Below, in pieces: positions 1 through 10,866 of a stretch of DNA of 64,000 nucleotides; within the stretch, counting starts at the first letter, position 1; each line of letters opens with the position of its first letter. Source of the stretch: Mycolicibacterium alvei (lineage in GTDB: Bacteria > Actinomycetota > Actinomycetes > Mycobacteriales > Mycobacteriaceae); NCBI RefSeq assembly GCF_010727325.1, contig NZ_AP022565.1, positions 3,906,001-3,970,000 on the forward strand, given 5' to 3'. A model generated the notes under the pieces. The model saw only the letters and a program-made list of their open reading frames with translations. It ran no database searches and was not told the DNA's origin. A program made the translations under genes and the position numbers.

Positions 1-293
1 GGTCGTTGGGAGCCGGATGGTTGTCGACGATCGCCCGGGTGATCGTGCCCAACATCTGGTCGGGGATCCTGTCTGCGGCCTTCATTTCCATCGCAGTGGT
101 ACTCGGTGAATACACCATCGCCTCGCTGATCGGCTTCGAGACGCTCCCGGTCCAGATCGTGGCGATCGGCAAGAGCGACGGCGCGACGTCGGTGGCGGCC
201 TCGTTGGCCACCTTGTTGCTCGGGTTCGCGCTGTTGTTGGTCTTGGCGGTGCTCACGCGGGGCCGCCGCCGGACGTTGGGAGTTCAGACATGA
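1..293 (+). CDS. ABC transporter permease, C-terminal part (5' end outside window)
   Basis: Only the last 97 or so residues are present; the frame is open from base 3 and the true start lies upstream. The visible part opens with the cytoplasmic EAA-loop pattern (LGAGWLSTIARVIVPNI, with the conserved G and I-x-x-P spacing) that docks the ATPase. It continues into two hydrophobic helices and ends in a basic tail. This is the second permease type of the spermidine/putrescine/iron (PotC-like) family. The stop overlaps the start of the ATPase gene (ATGA), so the two are co-translated. The transported substrate cannot be read from this fragment. Confidence 0.85.
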   Translation, partial: SLGAGWLSTIARVIVPNIWSGILSAAFISIAVVLGEYTIASLIGFETLPVQIVAIGKSDGATSVAASLATLLLGFALLLVLAVLTRGRRRTLGVQT

Positions 294-1330
294 GTCTCGG
301 GGCCGGTGTGCGCGTTGAACTCCGTGACCTCACCCGCACGTACGGCAGCGTCCACGCCCTCGACGGGCTGAGCCTGTGCATCGAGCCGGGGGAGTTGGTG
401 GCGCTGCTCGGGCCGTCTGGCTGCGGCAAAACCACCGCGTTGCGCATCCTGGCCGGCCTGGAGGAGGCCAGCTCCGGCACGGTGCTTGCCGGCGGCCGTG
501 ACATCAGCTCGGTGCCGGCCAACAAGCGGGACATGGGCATGGTGTTCCAGGCGTACAGCCTGTTCCCGCACCTGACCGTGCTGGACAACGTCGCGTTCGG
601 TCTGAAGATGCGCGGGAATACCAAGCGGGACAGGCTGTTTCGGGCAGCGGACATGCTTGACCTGGTCGGACTGGCAGCGCACAAGAACAAATACGCCCAC
701 GAGTTGTCCGGGGGGGAACAGCAGCGGGTGGCACTGGCCCGGGCACTGGCGATCGAGCCGAGAGTGCTGCTGCTCGATGAGCCGCTGTCGGCACTCGATG
801 CCAAGGTCCGCTCCCAATTGCGTGACGAGATCCGGCGGGTGCAGCTCGAAGTCGGCATCACGACGTTGTTCGTGACGCACGACCAGGAGGAGGCCCTGGC
901 GGTTGCGGACCGGGTCGGGGTGATGAGTCACGGCAAACTCGAGCAGCTCGCCACGCCAGCCGTGCTCTACGCCCGCCCGTCGACGCCGTTCGTCGCCGAG
1001 TTCGTCGGCTTGCACAACAAGGTGCGCGCGCGGGTGTCGGGTGGCCGGGCCAGACTGCTGGGCGCCGAGTTGCCGACCCTGCCCGGTTCGATCACCGCGG
1101 GCGCGGGTACCGCGATGCTGCGTCCGGAGGCGATTCGGGTGCGCGCCGATCCGGACGGGCCCGCGGTGGTGGAATCCGTGGCGTTCCTGGGCCCGACATC
1201 CCACGTGTACATGTCGCTGCCCGACGGCTCGCTGATCCACGCGCAGCTGCCCAGCTCCCGGGCGCGCGCCTTCCAGCCCGGCGTGGTGGTGAGCCTCGCG
1301 CTGGAGCGGACCCCGGTGCTGGTGATCTAG
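290..1330 (+). CDS. ABC transporter ATP-binding protein (PotA/iron type)
   Basis: 346 residues with a complete nucleotide-binding domain: Walker A GPSGCGKTT at 41-49, Q-loop Q87, signature LSGGEQ at 139-144, Walker B VLLLDEP at 159-165 and H-loop His197. About 110 residues follow that fit the TOBE domain of the PotA/FbpC/MalK import class. It energises the permease encoded just upstream, with which it overlaps by 4 bases. The family imports polyamines, ferric iron or other small solutes. The binding protein would be upstream of the window, so the substrate is open. It ends about 100 bases before a convergent gene, so it is the last gene of its operon. Confidence 0.92.
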   Translation: MSLGAGVRVELRDLTRTYGSVHALDGLSLCIEPGELVALLGPSGCGKTTALRILAGLEEASSGTVLAGGRDISSVPANKRDMGMVFQAYSLFPHLTVLDNVAFGLKMRGNTKRDRLFRAADMLDLVGLAAHKNKYAHELSGGEQQRVALARALAIEPRVLLLDEPLSALDAKVRSQLRDEIRRVQLEVGITTLFVTHDQEEALAVADRVGVMSHGKLEQLATPAVLYARPSTPFVAEFVGLHNKVRARVSGGRARLLGAELPTLPGSITAGAGTAMLRPEAIRVRADPDGPAVVESVAFLGPTSHVYMSLPDGSLIHAQLPSSRARAFQPGVVVSLALERTPVLVI

Positions 1331-1433
1331 CGCGCCGTCGCCGACGCCCGTCGCCTTCTACCAGAGGGCGGTAACTCTCGTGGATGGGCAGCCGTGGCGT
1401 GGAAAACGGCGGCGGAAAATCTCGGACGGCGGC

Positions 1434-2003
1434 TCAGACGTCCTTGACCGGTTCGATGCCCAGGTCGCGGTAGGTGACCAGTGCCGCGAACGGGACCCCG
1501 CGCTTGGCAAACCGTCCGGTCGCGATATCGCCGCGGTCGACCATCGGGATGACGCCGGTGACGACGGCTCCGACGGCGGTGACCCGCTCGTAGGCGATCT
1601 CGGTCGAGCCGCCGGTGCTGATCACGTCGTCGACCAGCAGCACGCGGGTGCCGGGCTCGAGCCGGGTGCCCTCGATCCACTGCTCGCGGCCGCGTGACTT
1701 CTGTTCCTTGCGCACCGAGAACCAGGCCTTGCCGGTCACCATCGCCACCCCGTGGGCCAGCGGGTCGGCACCCATGGTGAGCCCGCCGACGGCGTCGAAC
1801 TCGATACCGCTCGCGACCGCCAGATCGGCGACCGCGCGGCTGACGATGGTCATCCGCTCGCCCGTGTCGATGGCGAACTTGCCGTCGATGTAGTCGTGGC
1901 TCAGCTGCCCGCTGGCCAGCCGGAACGGTTCCTCACGGCGTTCGTACCCGCGGGTGCGGATCAGGTCGAAGGCGGCTTGCCAGGTCTCCGGGCGCTCGGG
2001 CAT
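1434..2003 (-). CDS. orotate phosphoribosyltransferase-like protein
   Basis: 189 residues of the type I phosphoribosyltransferase fold. The PRPP loop VLLVDDVISTGGST is at 121-134 and the Lys-rich loop WFSVRKEQKSRG around 94-105. The general layout fits orotate phosphoribosyltransferase, which joins orotate to PRPP in pyrimidine synthesis. Its sequence is clearly different from the main mycobacterial PyrE (Rv0382c type) as I remember it, so it may be a second copy or a salvage enzyme for another base. For that reason no symbol is given. It stands alone, with its start about 60 bases from the stop of the HugZ-like gene on the same strand, so the two may be co-transcribed. Confidence 0.8.
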   Translation of the reverse strand: MPERPETWQAAFDLIRTRGYERREEPFRLASGQLSHDYIDGKFAIDTGERMTIVSRAVADLAVASGIEFDAVGGLTMGADPLAHGVAMVTGKAWFSVRKEQKSRGREQWIEGTRLEPGTRVLLVDDVISTGGSTEIAYERVTAVGAVVTGVIPMVDRGDIATGRFAKRGVPFAALVTYRDLGIEPVKDV

Positions 2004-2063
2004 ACCCGCGATCGTATTGCACGGCCCGACGGGGTCTCGGGCCTGGCCGGCGCGGTGCGCCGA

Positions 2064-2858
2064 TCAAGCCTGAGCGCGCCGAGCCAACTCGACGGTGGCC
2101 GCCCGCAACTCGTCGTACGAGCCGATCGGGGCGGCATAGCCGACGCGGGTGTAGGCCATCCCACGCTCGGTGGTGACCCGCAGATCCAGGCCGTAGCGGT
2201 CGGCTCCCGTGCACACCGCCGCGCTGGTGTCGGGATAGCCGCCGAGGACACGGGCCATCGCGGTGAGCGAATCGGCGTGGTCGGCGTTGAGGTGCTCGAT
2301 CGCACCGGCGGCATGCGGGGCGACGGGGTCGGGTTGGGCGGCGGCATAGGCCTCGCCGGTGGTCGAGTCCATTCGGCCGTATCCGCCGACCCAGCGCACG
2401 CGTCGTACCCGTAGCACCCAGAGCGAGAAGTCGCTGTAGTCGATGTAGTAGCGGGCGGCGGCCACCGCGTCCAGGTGGGCCTGGCGGGCCGCGGCGAGCT
2501 CGTCGCCGGTGGGCCGCTCGGCGATCCCGGCCAACGTGATGCGGCTGCTGGCCAACGGATCCGAGCCGGCGTCGGGGGCCACGATCGAGATGCTGGCCCG
2601 TGGGTCGCCGGCGAGGTTGCGGCCGTGTTCGGCCATGTTCGACACGCACAGCACCGGGTCGCCGGCCAGGAGGCCATAGGTGATGAACGACGCCCACGGG
2701 TCACCGTCGGCGGTGAGCGAGGCCAACGTGCCGGCATTCGTCGAGGCGGCGACGGTGCGGGCTTCCTCTGCCGCAGACGGACGTGCCCCCTCGATCACTT
2801 CCGTCAGCGGGGGAGGAACCGAAGGGGCATCACCGGGGTCGCCATGATCGCGCGTCAC
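2064..2858 (-). CDS. HugZ-like heme-binding/heme oxygenase protein (PPOX fold plus DUF2470)
   Basis: 264 residues. Residues from about 30 to 165 form an FMN-type split barrel (PNPOx-like; TLASLTADGDPWAS opens it). The C-terminal 85 residues are a DUF2470 domain, with the conserved stretch AGAIEHLNADHADSL whose His residues are typical of HugZ heme binding. HugZ proteins degrade heme and release iron. M. smegmatis is known to carry a HugZ homolog in this part of its chromosome. No heme importer is visible nearby. Family assignment is strong; heme cleavage by this protein is inference. Confidence 0.82.
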   Translation of the reverse strand: MTRDHGDPGDAPSVPPPLTEVIEGARPSAAEEARTVAASTNAGTLASLTADGDPWASFITYGLLAGDPVLCVSNMAEHGRNLAGDPRASISIVAPDAGSDPLASSRITLAGIAERPTGDELAAARQAHLDAVAAARYYIDYSDFSLWVLRVRRVRWVGGYGRMDSTTGEAYAAAQPDPVAPHAAGAIEHLNADHADSLTAMARVLGGYPDTSAAVCTGADRYGLDLRVTTERGMAYTRVGYAAPIGSYDELRAATVELARRAQA

Positions 2859-2888
2859 ATCGCGACCCTACCGCCGGGCGTTGCGTCA

Positions 2889-3347
2889 CTAGCCGCCGAG
2901 CGCGGCGATGAGGTCCTTGATCTGAGCGGTCTCGGCTTCGGTCGCGGGCTCCTCGGCCTCGACGGCCTCGATGAGGTCCTTACGCAATCCGACACCGTTG
3001 GCGGCTTCCTCGGTGGACAGCTTCGCGTTGCCGCGGGCAACGTAGAGACGCTGACCGAGCGTGGCACCGGGGCCCTCGGACGCCGTCGTCATCAACTCGT
3101 CGTAGCGGTGACGTACGCCGCTGAGGGCGACGATGACCGACGGGGTGACCCGGCTGCGGCCCGCTGCTTCCGACAGCGACGTCTGCAGCTTGCGCAGACC
3201 GCTGAGGACCACCGCGGCGCGGTCGGCGTACTCCGGGTCGCCGGTCGGCGGAAGTGCGTCGATTGCGGCGATGTACATGTGCATCGCGGCGTCAGACAGA
3301 CCAACGATTACTGGTGCTTCACCGTCATTTGGTGCGGACTCACCCAC
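2889..3347 (-). CDS. conserved hypothetical protein with a possible helix-turn-helix end
   Basis: 152 residues from a GTG start; GAGGGA sits 6 bases upstream and supports it. The N-terminal half is helical and Ala-rich. The C-terminal 50 residues (LGQRLYVARGNAKLSTEEAA and onward) have the rhythm of an XRE-type helix-turn-helix, with the usual glycine before helix 3, but it is weak. There are no membrane segments or signal peptide. It is divergent from treS with about 200 bases between them, so it could regulate trehalose metabolism, but nothing in the sequence proves this. Confidence 0.72.
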   Translation of the reverse strand: MGESAPNDGEAPVIVGLSDAAMHMYIAAIDALPPTGDPEYADRAAVVLSGLRKLQTSLSEAAGRSRVTPSVIVALSGVRHRYDELMTTASEGPGATLGQRLYVARGNAKLSTEEAANGVGLRKDLIEAVEAEEPATEAETAQIKDLIAALGG

Positions 3348-3402
3348 AGGCCATCCCTCGTCGAATGTGTTATCGCCGGCCCATAGCCGACGAGGAGATC
3401 AA

Positions 3403-3477
3403 ATGCGGGAGAAACGTAACCCGTCGCCGTCTCTTATTCAACCGTTAGTTTTCCCGCAAACACCGCCCGGACGGTGA
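3403..3477 (+). CDS. possible 24-codon leader ORF before treS
   Basis: ATG preceded by GAGGAG with 5-base spacing, a better ribosome site than any start of treS itself. It codes for 24 residues ([10 protein letters not shown]...) and its TGA overlaps a GTG in the treS frame. This is the layout of a translationally coupled leader peptide. Nothing is known of such a peptide and it may be chance. Confidence 0.25.
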   Translation: MREKRNPSPSLIQPLVFPQTPPGR

Positions 3478-3554
3478 ATCACGTTGCTGCAGGATCAATT
3501 CGGTTCGCGGCGTCGCCAGGAGGTGTCGAGTACCGCCCAAGTGGGTACGTTGGG

Positions 3555-5329
<1,775 letters not shown>

Positions 5330-5333
<4 letters not shown>

Positions 5334-6652
5334 ACCTCGAATTCGGTGACTGGCTGAGTCAACAGCGCTGGTACGGTGGCCGCGGTCGCGAGTTGTCTTC
5401 TGTTACAACAGGTCTGGTGTGTGAGTTGCGCGAGGATCTCGACCTGGTGCTGCTGCAGGTGTCCTATGTCGACGGGACCGCCGAGCGCTATCAGGTGCTG
5501 GTGGCGTGGGATGGCGCACCGCTCGAGGAGTACAGCTCGGTGGCCACCATCGGCAGCGATGAGGGGCGGACCGGCTATGACGCCCTCTACGACCAGGACG
5601 CCGCGCGATACCTGCTGGATATGGTCGACCGTTCGGCGGCGGTGGGCACGCTGAGGTGTTCCAGGGAGCCGGGGGCCACCCTGTCGCTGGACGCGCTGCC
5701 CCGGGTTTCGGCGGCCGAGCAGAGCAACACCAGCGTGGTGTTCGGTCAGGATGCCGTACTCAAGGTGTTCCGTCGGATCACTCCGGGGATCAACCCCGAC
5801 ATCGAGCTCAACCGCGTGCTGGCCCGGGCCGGCAACCCGCACGTGGCAAGGCTGCTCGGATCGATCGATATTGATTGGGACGGTGAGCCTTTCGCGTTGG
5901 GGATGGTGACCGAATTCGCCGCCAACTCGGCCGAAGGCTGGGATATGGCCACCGCCAGCACCCGTGACCTGTTCGCCGAGGGTGATCTGTACGCCGACGA
6001 GGTGGGCGGTGACTTTGCCGCCGAGTCCTACCGGCTGGGGGAGGCGGTGGCCTCGGTGCACGCCTGCCTGGCCGAGCAGCTCGGCATCACGGCGGTTCCG
6101 TTCCCGGCCGAGCTCATGTCGACCCGACTGGCCGCCGCCGCCGAGGCGGTACCAGAACTGCGCGAGCATGTCTCGTTGATCGAGGACCGCTACCGCAAAC
6201 TGGCCGACGAGCAGGTGAAGGTGCAGCGGGTGCACGGGGACCTGCACCTCGGGCAGGTGCTGCGCACCCCGGAACACTGGCTCCTGATCGACTTCGAAGG
6301 CGAGCCCGGCCGGCCGCTGGAGCTGCGGCGCACCGCCGACTCCCCGCTGCGTGACGTCGCGGGCATGCTGAGGTCGTTCGACTACGCGGCGTATGCCCGC
6401 CTGGTGGACCTGGCCGGAGACGATGACCGGGCCCGGCAGATGTCTGCCCGGGCCCGGGAGTGGGCCGACCGCAACAGCACGGCGTTCTGCGACGGTTACA
6501 CCGAGGCGCTCGGCACTGATCCGCGCGAGCACGCCGCGCTGCTGGCGGCCTACGAACTGGACAAGGCGGTGTACGAGGCCGCCTACGAGGCCCGGTTCCG
6601 GCCGAGTTGGTTACCCGTTCCACTGGGATCGGTGACTCGCCTGATCGGCTGA
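5330..6652 (+). CDS. mak: maltokinase
   Basis: 440 residues; ATG overlaps the treS stop (ATGA). It is an aminoglycoside-phosphotransferase-like kinase that makes maltose-1-phosphate from maltose and ATP. Visible motifs are HGDLHLGQ at 302-309 (catalytic Asp304) and the metal-binding DFEGEP at 321-326. The N-terminal cap domain (about 1-125) is the maltokinase-specific one. Lys145 in AVLKVF is the likely ATP-binding lysine. Also called pep2. The tight overlap with treS fits the known TreS-Mak complex. Confidence 0.95.
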
Positions 6653-6665
6653 TACCTTCATTAGC

Positions 6666-8153
6666 ATGCCTAATCAGCCTGCGCGCCGATCGGCGTCCGG
6701 CGGGCTGCTGGTCGCGGTGCTTGCTGCAGCGGGCATCAGTGTCTCGCTCATGCAGACCCTGATCATCCCGTTGATCCCGCAACTGCCCGCACTGCTCGGC
6801 ACCAGCGCGGCCAACGCGTCCTGGGCCATCACCGCCACCCTGCTGACCGGCGCCGTCGCCACACCGATGCTGGGCCGGCTCGGGGATATGTACGGCCCCA
6901 AATGGATTCTGGTGTTGTGTGCGGCACTGCTGTTCGTCGGCTCGGTGGTCGCGGCCCTGACCACCTCGCTGATCCCGCTGATCATCGGGCGTGGGCTGCA
7001 GGGATTCGGTGCCCCGGTGATCCCGCTGGGCATCAGCGTGCTGCGGGCCGCCCTGCCGCCCGAGCGGGTGGCCTCGGCCATGGGGTTGATGAGCGCGTCA
7101 TTGGGCGTCGGCGGTGCGCTGGGCCTGCCGTTGTCGGCGGTGATCGCCGAACAGTTCAACTGGCATGCCCTGTTCTGGTGTGCGGCCGCACTCGGCCTGG
7201 CCTCGGGACTGCTGTTCGTCCTGCTGGTGCCCGACCTCGAACCGGTGTCCGCCGACCACCGCTTCGACCCGGTCGGCGCCGTCACACTGGGCGCCGGCCT
7301 GGTGCTGCTGTTGCTGCCGATCTCCAAGGGCGCGATGTGGGGCTGGACCAGTGCCCCCACGTTGGGGATGTTGGCCGCCGCGGTGGCGACCTTCGGGGTG
7401 TTCACCTGGTGGCAGTACCGGGTGCCCTCGCCGATCGTGGACATCCGAACCACGTTGAAACGCCCTGTGCTGCTGACGAACCTGGCCTCCGTGGCGGTGG
7501 GCTTCGGCATGTTCGCCTTGTCGCTGGTCGGCCCCCAGCTGCTGGAGATGCCGCGCGAAACCGGGTTCGGTCTGGGCCAGAGCATGATCGCCACCGGCCT
7601 GTGGATGGCGCCCGGCGGACTGGCGATGATGGCGGCCGCCCCGGTCGCGGCACGGGTGGTGTCCTCGCGTGGGCCGAAGATCGTGTTGGTGATCGGCTGC
7701 GCGATCATCGCAGCGGGCTACCTGGCCGGCACCTTGATGCTCGGCAGCCCCGTCGGTCTGCTGGTGCTCGGCCTGATCGTCAGCTTCGGTGTCGGATTCG
7801 CCTTTGCAGCGCTGCCCGCCCTGATCAACTCGGCGGTGCCGGTGTCAGAAACCGCGTCGGCCAACAGCATCAACTCACTGGCCCGCTCGCTGGGCACGTC
7901 GACGTCGAGCGCGGTGATGACCGCGGTGCTGGCCCAGACGAGCATCATGTTCGCCGGGCAGGCGTTGCCGTCGCTGGGTGGGTTCCGCACCGCGCTGCTG
8001 ATCGCCGCGGCCGCCGCCGCCGGTGCCGCACTCATCGCCATGGCGATACCGAAAGGGCCCCGACCGGTGGCACCGGACGAGGCCCTCTCGAAGCAATTCC
8101 GATCAGAGCGTGGCGATCTCGTAGGTGTCGAGCTGGTCGACCAGCGTCCGTAG
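6666..8153 (+). CDS. MFS transporter (drug/H+ antiporter type)
   Basis: 495 residues, almost entirely hydrophobic, with about 14 predicted membrane segments. Motif A is present after TM2 (GRLGDMYGPKW) and motif C in TM5 (GVGGALGLPLSAVI). This combination and length fit the DHA2 (EmrB/QacA) drug exporters. It starts 13 bases after mak but is functionally unrelated. The last 17 codons lie over the end of the convergent acyl-CoA dehydrogenase gene, a 51-base tail-to-tail overlap. The substrate is unknown. Confidence 0.88.
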   Translation: MPNQPARRSASGGLLVAVLAAAGISVSLMQTLIIPLIPQLPALLGTSAANASWAITATLLTGAVATPMLGRLGDMYGPKWILVLCAALLFVGSVVAALTTSLIPLIIGRGLQGFGAPVIPLGISVLRAALPPERVASAMGLMSASLGVGGALGLPLSAVIAEQFNWHALFWCAAALGLASGLLFVLLVPDLEPVSADHRFDPVGAVTLGAGLVLLLLPISKGAMWGWTSAPTLGMLAAAVATFGVFTWWQYRVPSPIVDIRTTLKRPVLLTNLASVAVGFGMFALSLVGPQLLEMPRETGFGLGQSMIATGLWMAPGGLAMMAAAPVAARVVSSRGPKIVLVIGCAIIAAGYLAGTLMLGSPVGLLVLGLIVSFGVGFAFAALPALINSAVPVSETASANSINSLARSLGTSTSSAVMTAVLAQTSIMFAGQALPSLGGFRTALLIAAAAAAGAALIAMAIPKGPRPVAPDEALSKQFRSERGDLVGVELVDQRP

Positions 8154-9203
8154 CTGATCGGCGGACGAGCCCAGGGTGTGCTCGATCGCGGTCAGCCGGG
8201 CGGCGTAGTGCCCGATCGGGTACTCCGCGGTGACTCCGATACCACCGTGCAACTGGATCGACTCCTGCGCGATGTGCCGGCCTGAGCGGCCGATCTGCAG
8301 TTTGGCCCGCGCCGCGATCACCGGGTCAAGCTCGCCGTCGGCAATGGACATTGCGGCGTAGGTGCCCATGCTCTGCGCCAGCTCGAGCGACATGTACATG
8401 TCGGCGGCGCGCTGGGTCAGCGTCTGGAATTTGCTGAGCGTGACCCCGAACTGCTTGCGTGCCTTGAGATAATCGGCGGTCAGCCGCAGGGATTCATCCA
8501 TCGCTCCGACCGCCTCGGCGCACAGGCCCGCCGAGATGCGGACCAGGGCGTTGGCGATCGCATCGCCGGCGTCGGCGGCTTCGCCGAGCGGTTCGGCGGC
8601 AGCGGAAGCCAGCTCGATCTGGGCGCCGCGTTGTCCGTCGAACGTGCGGTAACCCTGGCGCGTGACATTCGCCGCGTCGACCAGAAACAGACCGGTACCG
8701 CCATCCGGCAGGGCCGCGCTGACGATCAAGGTATCGGCGACGTCACCGGCCAGCACCGGGTTCTTGGTGCCGCTCAGCGTCCACCCATCCCCGCTGCGTG
8801 TCGCGGCGGTCGTCACGCTGTCGGAACTCCGCACTCCCGGTTCAGCGTGAGCGAAGGCCAAAATCCTTTTGCCGGAGGCGACTTCGTCGAGGAGTGCACG
8901 TTGCGCGTCGGTCCCGACCTCGGCGATTATCGCGCCGGGACCGATGGCTCCGTGCAGCACGGGCTCGGGAGCCAGCCGGCGCCCGATCTCGTTCAGCACC
9001 ACCATGATCTCGATCTGGCCACCGGAGTCCTCATCGAAACCCAGTCCCAGAACCCCGACTTCGGCGAGCTGGCCCCACACTGCGCGGTCGAACCCGGGTT
9101 CGGTCTCGACCACCTTGTTGCGTTTTTCGGTGTCGTAGCCCGACAGCAGGTCACGAGTGGTATCGGCCAGCAGGGTCTGTTCGTCGGTCAGCTGAAAGTC
9201 CAT
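8103..9203 (-). CDS. acyl-CoA dehydrogenase, short subunit (FadE type)
   Basis: 366 residues of the acyl-CoA dehydrogenase fold: an N-terminal helical domain (MDFQLTDEQTLLADTTRDLL), a beta domain and a C-terminal helical domain (QLHGGIGVTAEYPIGHY, the FAD/dimer contact). It is shorter than typical homotetrameric enzymes and lies 8 bases behind a second FadE gene. That is the usual picture of mycobacterial alpha2beta2 heteromeric dehydrogenases used on steroid or unusual acyl-CoA side chains. This subunit is the more divergent one. The actual acyl substrate is not evident. Confidence 0.88.
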   Translation of the reverse strand: MDFQLTDEQTLLADTTRDLLSGYDTEKRNKVVETEPGFDRAVWGQLAEVGVLGLGFDEDSGGQIEIMVVLNEIGRRLAPEPVLHGAIGPGAIIAEVGTDAQRALLDEVASGKRILAFAHAEPGVRSSDSVTTAATRSGDGWTLSGTKNPVLAGDVADTLIVSAALPDGGTGLFLVDAANVTRQGYRTFDGQRGAQIELASAAAEPLGEAADAGDAIANALVRISAGLCAEAVGAMDESLRLTADYLKARKQFGVTLSKFQTLTQRAADMYMSLELAQSMGTYAAMSIADGELDPVIAARAKLQIGRSGRHIAQESIQLHGGIGVTAEYPIGHYAARLTAIEHTLGSSADQLRTLVDQLDTYEIATL

Positions 9204-9211
9204 GGTTCAAC

Positions 9212-10369
9212 TCACAATCCGAGAATGGTGGAAGCGATGATGGTGCGCTGTACCTCGTTGCTACCGCCGTAGATCGACGTCTTGCGGTAGTTGAGGTAGT
9301 GCGGGGCGGCGTGCTGTGCCCAGTCCGGTGAGGCGATCTCGCCGGCCTCGTACGGCAGGGCGTCTGCGCCGGCCACCTCGACCAGCAGTTCGGTGGCGGT
9401 CTGCTGCAGCTGGCTGCCGCGAAGTTTGAGTACCGATGAGGCCGGGCTGGGCTTGCCGTCGGCCGAATCTGAGGTCACCCGCATTTGCGTGAGTTCCAGT
9501 GCGAGCACGTCGTTCTCGGCCTCGGCCAGCCGCGCGGCGAACAGCGGTTCGGCCAGCAGTCCGTTGGCCGCAGCACGTTCCTTGACCTCGGCGAGGCGCA
9601 CCTTGGTGCGGGCCACCTGGGCGATTCCGGTGCGCTCGTTGCCGAGTAGGAACTTCGCATAGGTCCAGCCCTGGTTCTCCTCGCCGACGAGTTGGTCGGC
9701 GGGCACCCGGACGTCCTCGAAGAACACCTCGTTGACCTCGACGCTGCCGTCGATCAGCTTGATCGGGCGCAGCGTGATGCCGGGGGTGTTCATGTCCATC
9801 AGCAGGAACGAGATGCCCGCCTGCTTCTTGGGCGCCTGCGGGTCGGTGCGGACCAGGCAGAAGATCCAGTCGGCATACTGGCCGAGTGTGGTCCAGGTCT
9901 TCTGACCGTTGACCACGTAGCTGTCCCCGTCGCGGATCGCGGTGGTGCGCAGCGAGGCGAGGTCCGAGCCGGCCTCCGGCTCGGAAAACCCTTGGCACCA
10001 CCAGATGTCCAGCGCGGCGGTGGGCGGAAGGAAGCGTTCTTTGATCTCCTGGGAGCCGAACTCGGCGATCACCGGGCCGACCATCCTGGCGTTGAAGGTC
10101 AGCGGCTCGGGGACGCTGGCCAACTGCATCTCGTCGAGCCAGATCTGCATCTGATTGGGCGTCCAGTCCTTGCCGCCCCATTCGACGGGCCAGTTGGGGA
10201 CGGCCAGGCCGTGTTCGTGCAGGATCTTATGCGCGGTGACGATGCCCTCTTTGCCGATCGGCAATCCCAGCCGGTTCTGTTCGCGAAGCTCGGCGGGAAT
10301 CTTCGTCGTATAGAAGGTGCGCAGCTCATCGCGGAAAGCTGCTTCCTCCGGTGTGAGCGCAAGTTGCAT
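9212..10369 (-). CDS. acyl-CoA dehydrogenase, long subunit (FadE type)
   Basis: 385 residues with the classical signatures. WWCQGFSEPEAGSDLAS is the FAD/substrate-binding stretch, GQKTWTTLGQYAD the following strand, and YGGSNEVQRTIIA the C-terminal motif. It is the first gene of a two-gene operon with the shorter dehydrogenase and probably forms a mixed tetramer with it. The start is preceded by GGGAGACGATC. A TetR-type inverted repeat about 40 bases upstream probably controls the pair. It removes two hydrogens from an acyl-CoA and passes electrons to ETF. Confidence 0.9.
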   Translation of the reverse strand: MQLALTPEEAAFRDELRTFYTTKIPAELREQNRLGLPIGKEGIVTAHKILHEHGLAVPNWPVEWGGKDWTPNQMQIWLDEMQLASVPEPLTFNARMVGPVIAEFGSQEIKERFLPPTAALDIWWCQGFSEPEAGSDLASLRTTAIRDGDSYVVNGQKTWTTLGQYADWIFCLVRTDPQAPKKQAGISFLLMDMNTPGITLRPIKLIDGSVEVNEVFFEDVRVPADQLVGEENQGWTYAKFLLGNERTGIAQVARTKVRLAEVKERAAANGLLAEPLFAARLAEAENDVLALELTQMRVTSDSADGKPSPASSVLKLRGSQLQQTATELLVEVAGADALPYEAGEIASPDWAQHAAPHYLNYRKTSIYGGSNEVQRTIIASTILGL

Positions 10370-10405
10370 GATCGTCTCCCTGTCGGTGGATCTGACTGCA
10401 CACTA

Positions 10406-10421
10406 AACCACCCGGTTGGTT
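10406..10421. promoter_or_regulatory. candidate operator upstream of the acyl-CoA dehydrogenase pair
   Basis: AACCACCCGGTTGGTT is a 16-base inverted repeat with one mismatched pair, 37 bases before the start of the 385-residue dehydrogenase. The AACCAACCGGTTGGTT pattern is typical of TetR-family fatty-acid regulators. No regulator gene adjoins it, so the protein that binds is unknown. Confidence 0.45.
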
Positions 10422-10866
10422 GGGGGTGCCAGAGTCTGGCCGACAGGGTGGTCTGCACCGGAAACCGTCGCGTTGTGAAGACGTTGATTGAATGGATCAT
10501 CGCTGGCCCGAAACGGCGCGCGGATACCCGATGAGATACCGCAGCCGTGGCCGCAGGGCAGTTGCCGCCGCTCTTCGGCTCGTACCCCCCAGCCCGCCCG
10601 GCCGGTGACATCGAACAAGCGTTCAACGTCTACTTAGGCGGCCACGGCTGCTACAAGTTCAAGTTACCAGATTTCCTGGTGAGGGCAGGGATATCGGGGC
10701 GAAGAGCAACGCTCTTGAATTGACGCTCAATCTGATTCGGATTGCAGCATCAGAACGGGGTGCGCATCCACGTTCACCGCAGCGACCGTGCCGCTCGTTC
10801 AGTTTGCCGAAGTGCTGATTGTCGGACTCCATCGGTCGGGCGACCGGGCGGCGGTACGTTACCCCT
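10422..10866. other. non-coding stretch without recognisable gene
   Basis: About 445 bases between divergent transcription units. I find no ORF with a believable start, no RNA gene and no repeat apart from a weak CAATC...GATTG pair near 10730. The region is less GC-rich around 10650-10760 than its neighbours. The last 20 bases hold a TACGTT hexamer 6 bases before the hydratase GTG, a likely -10 box for a leaderless transcript. Confidence 0.5.

Noticed and set aside
284..1240. 318-codon minus-strand frame opposite the ABC ATPase
   Set aside because: The plus-strand gene has complete Walker and signature motifs; the minus frame is its reverse image.
3474..3554. N-terminal extension of TreS from GTG 3474
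   Set aside because: The 27 extra residues do not resemble known TreS, and the length from 3555 agrees with the family.
10600..10680. Possible tRNA-like fold in the gap before the hydratase gene
   Set aside because: Only a few short pairings; no anticodon arm, T-loop sequence or CCA end could be built.
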